From Cellulomonas sp. (lineage in GTDB: Bacteria > Actinomycetota > Actinomycetes > Actinomycetales > Cellulomonadaceae), in NCBI GenBank assembly GCA_027451305.1, contig DAIDJQ010000054.1, positions 1-20,380 of the forward strand: a stretch of DNA of 20,380 nucleotides. Reading direction: 5' to 3'. The notes below the pieces were generated by a model. That model was not told where the DNA came from. It saw only the letters and a list, made by a program, of their open reading frames with translations, and made no database searches. Of this stretch, positions 1 through 6,374 are shown in pieces. The stretch's first letter is position 1. Every line of letters starts with the position of its first letter. The translations under genes were made by a program, and so were the position numbers.

Positions 1-1836
1 GAGGGCGCCCCGACCCGAGCCCGCTGCGCCGCGTGCCGCACCGGCCGCCACGCTGGTACCCATCGCGCTGGCACTCACCCCACCGGCGATGGCCCCCACA
101 GCGATGCCGGCGGCGGCCTTCCCGCCCTCCGCGACCCGTTCGGTCGTGTTGGTCTGCGCCGTGGCGGGAATGGCGTCGGCCACCATTTCCTTCAGTGAGC
201 GCCACATGGCGAACGCAGCGACGAGGACGGCGATGGTCGCGATCCCGGTCGCCAGGGGGATCAGCAGCCCACCCATGCCCCAGCCGACCGCGACCTTCGT
301 CATGGTGGCGTTGACCTCACCGGTGGCCCACAAGATGATCCCGAGGATCAGACCCCACATGACCCGGTGCAACAACGTCCCGAGGACCAAGTCGGCCCAC
401 TTCTTGACGGCCTGGAACTTGGCGACGGAGATCAATGCCGCGATCGGGGTGATGATGAGACTTGTCACGAGCTTGAGCTGGTAGAAGAAGAGGATCGCGC
501 CGACGGCGCCGATCCCCAAGGCTGCAATGAGGACCGCGACCCCGTTGAGGGCGGGAATGATCGTGTTGCCTTCGCCGACGAGCTGCTGGTAGGCGGCCAG
601 GTTGTTCTGATGCAGGCTCGAGAGAATCGCGGCCCGCACCAAGTACTTGCTCCCACAGACCCCGAGGTCCCCCGGAGGGGTCGTGGAGGTGATCTCGTCG
701 GTCGTCGGCGTCTTCGTCGCCTTGCAGGCCCGGTCCGGGTTCTGGGCGATCGCCGCCTTCTCCGACGCGGTCAGGGTCTGGGTCCAGCGCAGTGTCTCCG
801 CCCACGTCGGCTGTCCGTCGACCCGGGCCGGGATCGCCGCGATGGGGATCGTGACGTCCATATCACGATTGAAATGCGGCACGTCATCGGACTTCGTCAC
901 ATGCAGCTTCTCGGGGATCGCCGCGTTTGCGATATCACCGAGAGCCCCGACACCCCAGGTTCCGGTGGCCATCGTCTCGACGACGTTCCCCTCGAAGGTG
1001 GCGCCCCCGGTATCGTCGCATGGGACGCCCATCGCCGAGAAACTCACGCACGTGGTGATCTGGCCGGTCTTGTCGTTGATCGCTGTGGCCGCTTTCACGC
1101 CTTCCTGCGTGAACAGGCCGGCCATGATGCCGATGACAAGGACCGCCCAACCGGCGGCGATCGCGGCCTGCCGACCCTGCGACCGCAGGAGTTTCACGAT
1201 CCAACTCATGCCGCCCGCCACGATCATGAGCGGCAGCAAGTCGAAAAACACGTTCCCAGTCAACTGTTTTGCCACAGGCCCGACGGCGCTGAGCAGCATG
1301 TCGACGATCGCGGTGCTGAACGCGAATTTCAGGAACAGCCCGAGCCAGCGGACCGGCGTCACCACCAGCGCGTTCAGCAGCGTGTTGCCGACCCAGGACG
1401 TCATGGACGCCCCGGAGAGGGCGTCGGAGCAGTCGGTCCCGTACCGGTACCAAGCCAGGCCCGAGCCGGCCAGCTGGCTCGCCGGCGAGGTGGGGGCCGT
1501 CTTCGCTGCGGCGCCGGTGCCGACCCGCGTCGGGTCGAGGTAGTCCGGGTCGCCTGCGTCCGAGCCGCCCAGGGTGGCGACGGTCATCCCGTCGAGCGTC
1601 TCGATCCCAAACGAGACTCCGGCCGTGCTGGTGTCGGGGGTCTCCACCAGGGGCAGATGCTCATCCGCGTCGCACATGCCGAACCACGAACTCGCTGCTG
1701 CTGGCTCGGCGAGTGCGATGCCGCCGACTCCGAGTACGAGGGCCGCGGTGACGGCGGTCAGTGTGCGCGCGACCCCCCGCCGGTGCCGGCCCGCCCAATC
1801 GAGGATCCCCACCACAAACCTGCCCATCCCGCCCAT
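1..1836 (-). CDS. TrbL/VirB6-like polytopic conjugation channel protein, C-terminus cut by window edge
   Basis: The minus strand is open from here to base 1, giving 612 codons without a stop, so the C-terminus is missing. An N-terminal signal-like helix (about residues 23-43, ending in an Ala-rich stretch) is followed by an exported segment, three hydrophobic helices (about 152-245), a large exported loop (about 250-400) and about four more helices (425-550). The tail is Ala/Gly-rich. Six cysteines fall as pairs C55/C136, C263/C273 and C371/C394, which suits an extracytoplasmic loop. This architecture is that of the inner-membrane channel component of type IV secretion/conjugation systems; the family call is by architecture, not by a diagnostic motif. 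It is the last visible gene of the leftward operon. The start is uncertain: an in-frame GTG at 1893 has a better AGGG ribosome site than the ATG chosen here. Confidence 0.75.
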   Translation of the reverse strand, partial: MGGMGRFVVGILDWAGRHRRGVARTLTAVTAALVLGVGGIALAEPAAASSWFGMCDADEHLPLVETPDTSTAGVSFGIETLDGMTVATLGGSDAGDPDYLDPTRVGTGAAAKTAPTSPASQLAGSGLAWYRYGTDCSDALSGASMTSWVGNTLLNALVVTPVRWLGLFLKFAFSTAIVDMLLSAVGPVAKQLTGNVFFDLLPLMIVAGGMSWIVKLLRSQGRQAAIAAGWAVLVIGIMAGLFTQEGVKAATAINDKTGQITTCVSFSAMGVPCDDTGGATFEGNVVETMATGTWGVGALGDIANAAIPEKLHVTKSDDVPHFNRDMDVTIPIAAIPARVDGQPTWAETLRWTQTLTASEKAAIAQNPDRACKATKTPTTDEITSTTPPGDLGVCGSKYLVRAAILSSLHQNNLAAYQQLVGEGNTIIPALNGVAVLIAALGIGAVGAILFFYQLKLVTSLIITPIAALISVAKFQAVKKWADLVLGTLLHRVMWGLILGIILWATGEVNATMTKVAVGWGMGGLLIPLATGIATIAVLVAAFAMWRSLKEMVADAIPATAQTNTTERVAEGGKAAAGIAVGAIAGGVSASAMGTSVAAGAARGAAGSGRGAL

Positions 1837-1953
1837 CCGGGGCGACTCGGCGAACGACGACTGTTGACCGGCTCGGTGTGGTGGCCCGAGCACGGTGAAC
1901 TGCCCTGTCCCTGGGAGTGGGGGGTTCCGACAGGCCCCCGCGTCCCTGGATGG

Positions 1954-2196
1954 CTACGGCGGAGGTGCGTCGAGGGGTCCGAGGGCGCCGCTGTCGACAA
2001 TCGCGGTGAGGGCCTCGAGCAGACGGATGACGGTCGGTGCGATGGTGCCCGGCCCAACACCGGGCATCGCGGCTCGCACGACCGCGGCGTGGCCCTCGAC
2101 GCGGTGACGCAACGCGTCGGAGAGGGCGTCGCGGACCGCTCCCCATTCGTCACGGGCGAGGGTGAGGGTCACCGTGGTGGTGTCAGAGGTGCTCAT
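1954..2196 (-). CDS. Small hypothetical protein in conjugation operon (80 aa)
   Basis: An 80-residue protein starting MSTSDTTTVTLTL. I do not recognise a family. It has a short beta-like Thr/Val start, an amphipathic helix (about 15-45, EWGAVRDALSDALRHRVEGH), and a second helix (about 54-70) ending in a Pro-rich tail, so it is probably a soluble helical cytoplasmic protein. Its ATG overlaps the stop of the upstream 122-aa gene by four bases (ATGA at 2193-2196), implying translational coupling; the in-frame upstream Met at 2262 would overlap that gene heavily and is rejected. It sits just before the channel-protein gene, so a role as accessory factor of the transfer operon is inferred from position only. 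Confidence 0.7.
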   Translation of the reverse strand: MSTSDTTTVTLTLARDEWGAVRDALSDALRHRVEGHAAVVRAAMPGVGPGTIAPTVIRLLEALTAIVDSGALGPLDAPPP

Positions 2197-2561
2197 CGCA
2201 TGCCCCGATCCGGCGCCCCGGCCGGTAGCCCCAGCCAGGCCGCGGCCGGCAGGGCCCGCCAACCCATGGCTAGGTCATCGAGGACCGCGCTCTCGGCGGG
2301 GGTGAGACGGCCCGCGTGGCCGGCGTCGATCGCGGCCGCCAACCACACCCACCAGGTGCCCTCGGCGGTCGGATCGTCCAACGGGGGCAGGAAGGCCAGC
2401 GCGGCTGTGAGATCGGGAGCGCCCGCGGCAGCCGCGGTGCGCGCCATCGTGGCGGTCAACCGACCGTCTGCACGGGCCGCTGCAACCAGCCCCAGCCACG
2501 CTGACCGCAGCGCACCCAGCACCGCGTCGTCGAGGACCGGTGCGGGAGTCGCTGGGCTCAC
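2193..2561 (-). CDS. Hypothetical Ala-rich protein in conjugation operon (122 aa)
   Basis: A soluble, Ala/Leu-rich, predicted all-helical protein of 122 residues with no signal peptide. It contains a Trp-rich segment (TWWVWLAAAIDAGHAG, about 68-83) and a second cluster (AMGWRALPAAAWLGLP, about 98-113). No family is recognised. The ATG overlaps the stop of the upstream gene by four bases (2558-2561) and its own stop overlaps the next start by four bases, so it is embedded in a tightly coupled operon. That arrangement, plus uniformly G/C third positions, is the main evidence that it is real. Function is unknown; position suggests a conjugation accessory or partner of the neighbouring 80-aa protein. 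Confidence 0.72.
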   Translation of the reverse strand: MSPATPAPVLDDAVLGALRSAWLGLVAAARADGRLTATMARTAAAAGAPDLTAALAFLPPLDDPTAEGTWWVWLAAAIDAGHAGRLTPAESAVLDDLAMGWRALPAAAWLGLPAGAPDRGMR

Positions 2562-3208
2562 TGGGTCACCCCCGCGGACTGGCCGCCCACCACGGCGTTC
2601 GTCATCGTGGGGATCGGCACCGTGTCAGGCCACGCGGGAGCTGGGACCCCCTCGGGGAGGATCACCATCGCCGCCTCCGCGTCCCCGTGAGCGGCCAGCG
2701 CGGCCCGGATCGACTCGATCTGGTCCCCGGCGGACAGGTGAATGAAGAAGACCCGGAGCCCGGACCGTAGTGCGATCCGCTCACCGTCGGTGAGTGGTAC
2801 CGCCACCCACCCGGCCGGGAGCTGCGCCTCCTGGCCGGCCGTCAGACCGCAGCCGACCAGCATCAGCTGACCGGGGATCGGACACGGCGGCGCCATCTTC
2901 ACGCCGGGCCGCGTCGCCGAGGGCACGACGACGGACGAGGTCGCCACCGGGCTCGGCAGGACGCTCGGCGGGGGCGTAGACGGGGCCCCGGTCGGGAAGG
3001 CGAACCCGGGATCCAGAGACAGTCCCGCAGCCAGGTCGGGGAGCGGAGCGGTGTGCCGTGCCGCGGCGATGTCGCCGACAACCACCACCGTCCCACCGAC
3101 AACCAACCCGACCGCCGCCACGCCGAGCAGTGCCACTGCCCACCGGGGGCAGGGGCGCTGCCACCGGCTGACGGTGCTCGGGGCTGTCGAAGTCGTCGGC
3201 GTCATCAT
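2558..3208 (-). CDS. Single-pass membrane protein with exported domain, conjugation operon (216 aa)
   Basis: Residues 1-22 are a basic cytoplasmic tail, 24-46 are one strong transmembrane helix (AVALLGVAAVGLVVGGTVVVV), 55-105 are a Pro/Ser/Thr linker, and about 108-205 form a small exported domain with a close cysteine pair (C109 and C120). The exported domain includes a WVAVPLTDGERIALRSGLRVFFI segment, which resembles SAF-like or membrane-fusion-type domains only loosely; I would not name a family. Bitopic proteins with a proline-rich linker and a periplasm/wall-side domain are common in type IV secretion operons as VirB8/TrbJ-like scaffold parts, which is an inference from context. Start and stop both overlap neighbours by four bases (3205-3208 and 2558-2561). 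Confidence 0.78.
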   Translation of the reverse strand: MMTPTTSTAPSTVSRWQRPCPRWAVALLGVAAVGLVVGGTVVVVGDIAAARHTAPLPDLAAGLSLDPGFAFPTGAPSTPPPSVLPSPVATSSVVVPSATRPGVKMAPPCPIPGQLMLVGCGLTAGQEAQLPAGWVAVPLTDGERIALRSGLRVFFIHLSAGDQIESIRAALAAHGDAEAAMVILPEGVPAPAWPDTVPIPTMTNAVVGGQSAGVTQ

Positions 3209-3990
3209 GCCGTCCTCTCATCGAACATATGTTCGTTCCCAGTCTGACGATCCGTCGGTACGCGGCCCTCGACGGTCAACGCGTCACGCCATCGCCGCAC
3301 CGTGCTCTCGGCCAGGCCGAGCGACTTCGCGGTCGCCGCCACCGTCGAGCCCGAGGCGAGAAGCACCTCGGCCTCCGCCCGGAGCGTGGGGTCCACCACC
3401 GCCCGCGACGAGGCGGTGGTGGGTCTGCGGCGCGGCGCGGCGGTCACGTCCGTGGTGGCGGTCGGGGAGGTGGTGGTGGCCGTGCTTGGTGGGCGGGCCG
3501 TGGTAGCCGCGGTCGTGGCGGTGGCCGTCGCGGTGGTGCGGCGCGCCATCCGGGACCCGCCACGCTTCGCGGCGGGCTTGGCCGCCATGTCCAGCCAGGC
3601 GTGGGTGGCGACCAGCACCACGACCGGGGGGAGGGCGCCGACGACGCCCGCCACCGCACGGTCCGCCACGGATGTGGCGACGGTGACCGCCAGGGCGTGA
3701 CGGGCCTGCACGGCGGCTGAGGCCACGACGAGGCCGCCGACGATGGTCCACCACCCACGGGCGGGGAGCTGTCGGCGGGTTCGTCGGTCGACCGCCACGA
3801 GGCTCATCACGACGATGCCGCCGTCGAGGATCACCACTAGCAGCCACCGCGACCACACGGGCGCGCCCGCCAGGTCCGCTGCTGCCAGCAACGCCGGCAC
3901 GCCGGCCCCCAGCGCGGCTGTCACGATCACGACGAGCAGCCGTGTCGTCGTGCGCTGCAACCGGGTCGCGGCTGCCTCCGTGTCCGTCAC
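3205..3990 (-). CDS. DUF2637-like four-helix membrane protein with C-terminal HTH
   Basis: The GTG start at 3990 is chosen because it makes a GTGA overlap with the stop of the upstream gene; this gives 261 residues. Four hydrophobic helices lie at about 17-40, 48-68, 82-103 and 112-132, followed by a basic stretch, a Thr/Ala/Pro linker (150-185) and a helix-turn-helix at about 200-240 (AEAEVLLASGSTVAATAKSLGLAESTVRRWRDAL). A small four-helix membrane module joined to a cytoplasmic HTH is the hallmark of DUF2637 proteins, which are found on actinobacterial plasmids and integrative elements and often associated with transfer or spread. Membrane tethering of a DNA-binding domain suggests a role in anchoring or sensing the element, which is inference. 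Confidence 0.82.
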   Translation of the reverse strand: MTDTEAAATRLQRTTTRLLVVIVTAALGAGVPALLAAADLAGAPVWSRWLLVVILDGGIVVMSLVAVDRRTRRQLPARGWWTIVGGLVVASAAVQARHALAVTVATSVADRAVAGVVGALPPVVVLVATHAWLDMAAKPAAKRGGSRMARRTTATATATTAATTARPPSTATTTSPTATTDVTAAPRRRPTTASSRAVVDPTLRAEAEVLLASGSTVAATAKSLGLAESTVRRWRDALTVEGRVPTDRQTGNEHMFDERTA

Positions 3991-4262
3991 CACGGCACGT
4001 CCGCCACAAGGTCCCGGACGCTCCACGCCGCCTCGGGCGTCACCACGGTCCCGGGGTCGCGGAGAGCGCGCATCCGGATGCTGGTGGCGTCCGGACTGTC
4101 GAGCTCGTCGTCACGCCAGGCGGCCAGCCATGCCCACGCGCTGGCGGCGTCAGGGAAGAGGTCGACACCGACGACCGGCTCGTCGCCGGGCGCCTCGATG
4201 ACTGCCTCACAACCGATGAGGACCGCCGTCTGAGTCGTCGCGCTCATCGTCGTGCCAGCCAT
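3987..4262 (-). CDS. Small hypothetical protein, first gene of leftward conjugation operon (91 aa)
   Basis: A 91-residue acidic protein starting MAGTTMSATTQTAVLIG. This start is preferred to upstream Met codons because a strong GAGAGGAA ribosome site ends about five bases before it. The fold looks mixed alpha/beta: a beta strand (AVLIGCEAVIE), an acidic loop (APGDEPVVGVDLF), then DAASAWAWLAAWRDDEL and a C-terminal helix. I recognise no family. It is the promoter-proximal gene of the operon, next to the regulatory dyad and divergent from an HTH protein, and its stop overlaps the DUF2637-like gene by four bases. Confidence 0.7.
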   Translation of the reverse strand: MAGTTMSATTQTAVLIGCEAVIEAPGDEPVVGVDLFPDAASAWAWLAAWRDDELDSPDATSIRMRALRDPGTVVTPEAAWSVRDLVADVPW

Positions 4263-4271
4263 CGCCGTTCC

Positions 4272-4299
4272 TCTCATTGGATGTGTTCGTCTAATGAGA
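4272..4299. promoter_or_regulatory. Inverted repeat TCTCATT/AATGAGA in divergent promoter gap (candidate operator)
   Basis: A perfect 7-bp inverted repeat (4272-4278 and 4293-4299) with a 14-base spacer lies between the divergent genes starting at 4262 and 4316. Half-site centres are 21 bp apart, about two helical turns, as expected for a dimeric repressor. A third AATGAG copy is at 4331-4336, just inside the HTH gene. The region is much more A/T-rich than its surroundings. The divergent HTH protein is the natural candidate ligand; that is inference. Confidence 0.55.
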
Positions 4300-4303
4300 A
4301 GAC

Positions 4304-4309
4304 TACCAT
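4304..4309 (+). promoter_or_regulatory. Candidate -10 element (TACCAT) for leaderless HTH gene
   Basis: TACCAT fits the TANNNT actinobacterial -10 consensus and ends six bases before the ATG at 4316, the spacing expected for a leaderless transcript. No Shine-Dalgarno sequence precedes that ATG. No good -35 is visible. Confidence 0.45.
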
Positions 4310-4315
4310 CTTCAC

Positions 4316-4786
4316 ATGACGCGTGCATCAAATGAGGCCCGGTATGGTGGGTCGGTGACGCTCGACGGAGACGACCGCCCCTGGCCGCTCGGTGAGATCC
4401 TGGAGGCCGACGAGCTTGCCCGGCTGTTGGGCATCAAGGCCGGGACGATCCGGCAGCACCTCAACGCGGGCACCGGATCGTCGTGGCTGCCGCGCCCCGC
4501 CGGAAAGGTTGCGGGAGCCTGGGTGTGGATCCGCTCACAGCTCGACCTCGAAGCCATCCAGGCCGCCCGCGTTCCCCGGGGGAGACACGCCCCCAGACCC
4601 GTTGGAGCGGACGCGGCGAGCGATGCACGAGCCACCGGCTCCGAGTCCCAGGTCACTGCCGATGACGCCGGATGGTGGAACGCCGAAGCGTCGGGGGCTG
4701 AAGCGGCCGACGCTCCTGCCGACGGCTCCGCACCCCCCGTCGCCGACGAAGGTGGCGAGGGCTGGTGGGACACCCCGGGCTCCTGA
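4316..4786 (+). CDS. Small HTH regulator (excisionase/MerR-like DNA-binding fold), divergent from conjugation operon
   Basis: A 156-residue protein. Residues 25-85 look like a winged helix-turn-helix of the excisionase/AlpA type: LGEILEADELARLLGIKAGTIRQHLNAG, then a hairpin-like segment (SSWLPRPAGKVAGAWVW) and a following helix. The remainder is an acidic, disordered-looking Ala/Asp/Glu tail with two WW-containing motifs (DDAGWWNAE and EGWWDTPGS). It is transcribed away from the conjugation operon across a short gap with a dyad operator, which suggests that it autoregulates and controls transfer genes. The start at 4316 fits a leaderless mRNA. Alternatives are a recombination directionality factor or a copy-control protein. 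Confidence 0.72.
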   Translation: MTRASNEARYGGSVTLDGDDRPWPLGEILEADELARLLGIKAGTIRQHLNAGTGSSWLPRPAGKVAGAWVWIRSQLDLEAIQAARVPRGRHAPRPVGADAASDARATGSESQVTADDAGWWNAEASGAEAADAPADGSAPPVADEGGEGWWDTPGS

Positions 4787-5183
4787 CCGCCCGGTCCAGG
4801 CACCGCTGGGCCCCGTTCCAGACGATGTCGAGAACGGCGCACCACGCCGCGAACGCATCGAGCGGCCCGGGCGGCCCTCCGACGCCGAGGTAGAAGGCCG
4901 CCTCCACCGCGCGCGCCGTGACAGGGTCGTAGCAGCGTCGCAAGAGCCAGCGGCAGACGGCGGCCCGCGCCCGCTGGAGGACGCCACGGCTGCAGTAGGC
5001 CGCGACCAGTAGGACGGCGAGCGCGGAACGGTCGGCACGACGCACCCCGTACGTGGTGCCGGGCCCGCCGATCGCGGCAGTGGGGCCGCGGTTACGCGCG
5101 CCGGCGCAGGGGCCGTGCGCGGCCGACCGCGCAAGTTCAGACTCCCCGACGAGCCCGGCCGATGTCGCCGCATAGTCCCCCAT
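4653..5183 (-). CDS. Uncertain hypothetical protein, overlaps 3' end of HTH gene (up to 176 aa)
   Basis: A minus-strand open frame of 176 codons whose middle (about residues 45-135) reads like a real protein: hydrophobic helices with Cys and Trp (LAVLLVAAYCSRGVLQRARAA, AVEAAFYLGVGG, LDAFAAWCAVLDIVWNGAQRC) and strongly G/C third positions. The last 40 codons, very Arg-rich, lie antisense to the HTH gene tail, a 134-base convergent overlap that is unusual. No ribosome site is seen before the ATG at 5183, and no better in-frame Met exists. I recognise no family. It may be real with a truncated or frameshifted end, or a compositional artefact. Confidence 0.4.
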   Translation of the reverse strand: MGDYAATSAGLVGESELARSAAHGPCAGARNRGPTAAIGGPGTTYGVRRADRSALAVLLVAAYCSRGVLQRARAAVCRWLLRRCYDPVTARAVEAAFYLGVGGPPGPLDAFAAWCAVLDIVWNGAQRCLDRAVRSPGCPTSPRHLRRRRGVRSRRQERRPLQPPTLRRSTIRRHRQ

Positions 5184-5223
5184 GAAGGCGCCTACGCAGC
5201 GGCACGTGCGGCCGGCTGTCAGG

Positions 5224-5269
5224 CTGCCGTCATGCCGCCTGCCGTCATGCCGTCACGACGGCAGGCGGC
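5224..5269. repeat. 13-bp direct repeat leading into perfect 13-bp inverted repeat
   Basis: CTGCCGTCATGCC occurs twice (5224-5236 and 5239-5251). Overlapping the second copy is a perfect 13-bp inverted repeat (5234-5246 and 5257-5269, GCCGCCTGCCGTC and its complement) with a 10-base loop that itself contains GCCGTCAC, so an alternative inner hairpin GCCGTC-AC-GACGGC can form. No T-run follows. It may act as a recombination or origin hairpin, a terminator of the minus-strand gene side, or an iteron-like binding site. Confidence 0.6.
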
Positions 5270-6203
5270 CCCGGGCACCCCGGCCACCTTCGCCGAGGCC
5301 GCCGGTGGGCTTGTGCGCGCGCCGCGCCGGTGGGCAGACGACAACGGGCCCGCCCAGCGTCGCCTTGCTGGCGGTACGCGGATGACCGACCTGCGCCGGC
5401 GCCGTGGTGGTGATCGGAGCTGGTGGCCACGAGCGGCGGAGCCGGCGCGTCCAGCGCCGGGCCGTCGCGCATGTGGCCACCCCCGCAGGAGGACCCAACC
5501 ACCGCTGGCCCGTCTCCGCCCAGATGACGCCGTCCACCGCGTCTGCGCCGCGCGCCGTTGAGCATCAACAGCCCGCCCGCTGCGACGGCTCCGGGCCCGG
5601 GATCGGGCGGCCGGCTACATCGCTCTGCGCCGCGCCACGGGTGTGGTGCGGGTGTGCTCGAGGCGGGCGGCGCCCAGGGTCACGCAGCCGCCGTCCAGGC
5701 GGCGGAGTGACCCGTCGGCGCCGCAACGCCCAACCCAGCCACGGCCACCGACGCCAGCAGGCGGGCAGGCGAGGCCCGTCCAGGGCCGACGCCGCAACCC
5801 GCCGGTCAGGTGGGACCCACACTCGAGCCCTACGGGCCCGGACCGTGCGACCAGCACACCTCGAACATGCCGCCAGCGCGCGCAACGCCCGGCGGGCCCC
5901 CGCCCGGCCGCCGGGCTACAAGCCCGCACCACGTCGCCCGCCAGGGCGGCGGGGTGTCCACCAGCACCCGAAGCCGCACAGCGGCGCAGGGCGCGAGGCA
6001 GCGAACCTCTGGCGAGCACGCGCAGACTCCCACCACCGGTGGGGACGGGCCCGAACGGGGCATCCAGCGCACACCGCCACACGCCGCACACCCCGCCACA
6101 CCACAACCGGCGAAGCCGCGAACGCGGCGCAGCCCCCACCCGACGACCACTCACCCCAGGGAGGAGGGGCTGCGGCTCAGTGCGGGGGTGCGAATGTGCA
6201 GGT

Positions 6204-6229
6204 CAGGATCACGAGCTGCACCGATCCTG
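6204..6229. repeat. 7-bp inverted repeat CAGGATC/GATCCTG
   Basis: Perfect 7-bp arms (6204-6210, 6223-6229) flank a 12-base loop about 150 bases upstream of the Replic_Relax start. Such dyads near relaxase genes often mark oriT; here that is only a positional inference. Confidence 0.4.
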
Positions 6230-6265
6230 GCGGCGAGGTAGGTAGATCATCCGAAACACCGTTCG

Positions 6266-6315
6266 AATCATCGTGCGCGTCATCATGATTGGGTAAACTG
6301 TTCGTGTCGAGACAC
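6266..6315 (+). promoter_or_regulatory. Candidate promoter with two dyads upstream of Replic_Relax gene
   Basis: This A/T-richer patch holds a 6-bp inverted repeat AATCAT/ATGATT (6266-6271, 6285-6290), a -10-like TAAACT at 6294-6299 and a 12-base dyad GTGTC-GA-GACAC (6304-6315) right where transcription would start. No clear -35 is visible. Flanking of the -10 by two dyads is a typical repressor-controlled arrangement. Confidence 0.45.
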
Positions 6316-6328
6316 CACCCCAGAGTCC

Positions 6329-6352
6329 TCTGCCGCCCGGCTGGTCGGCAGA
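6329..6352 (+). promoter_or_regulatory. Leader hairpin before Replic_Relax ribosome site
   Basis: TCTGCCG (6329-6335) pairs with CGGCAGA (6346-6352) around a 10-base loop in the predicted mRNA leader. A strong ribosome site GGAAGGTGG follows at 6360-6368, six bases before the ATG at 6375. The hairpin ends eight bases before the ribosome site, so it could tune translation, or be a DNA-level binding site. Confidence 0.4.
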
Positions 6353-6374
6353 CGTTCATGGAAGGTGGTAGCAG

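Larger units (their letters stand above)
5184..6374. other. 1.2-kb gene-poor stretch upstream of Replic_Relax gene; candidate origin region
   Basis: No frame here gives a believable protein: the long open frames on both strands translate to Arg/Pro/His- or Gly/Arg/Cys-rich nonsense typical of GC-rich non-coding DNA. From about 5560 to 6180 the plus strand is strongly C-rich and G-poor in many runs, while 6240-6300 is locally A/T-rich. Several dyads occur, listed separately: the 13-bp hairpin at 5234-5269, a 6-bp hairpin with a 3-base loop at 5912-5926, the 7-bp inverted repeat at 6204-6229 and two more just before 6310. Position beside the likely relaxase/replication protein makes an oriT or replication origin the leading idea, without proof. 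Confidence 0.4.

Noticed and set aside
647..1543. 298-codon plus-strand frame with hydrophobic stretches
   Set aside because: Its hydrophobicity is the mirror of transmembrane helices in the minus-strand TrbL-like gene; it has no ribosome site and no family resemblance.
367..2745. 792-codon plus-strand open frame
   Set aside because: It translates to Arg/Gly/Asp-rich low-information sequence and lies antisense to the channel protein, the two small genes and part of the bitopic gene, whose minus-strand frames show membrane helices and coupled starts.
5615..6154. 179-codon minus-strand frame
   Set aside because: Gly/Arg/Cys-rich translation, no ribosome site, no recognisable domain.
6258..6275. 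GTTCGAATC resembling a tRNA T-loop
   Set aside because: The flanking five-base stems do not pair and there is no acceptor stem or anticodon arm, so it is not a tRNA or an attachment site based on one.
5404..6288. 294-codon plus-strand frame in the gene-poor stretch
   Set aside because: Arg/Pro/Thr/His-rich composition without domains, as expected from C-rich non-coding DNA; overlapping frames on both strands are equally open.
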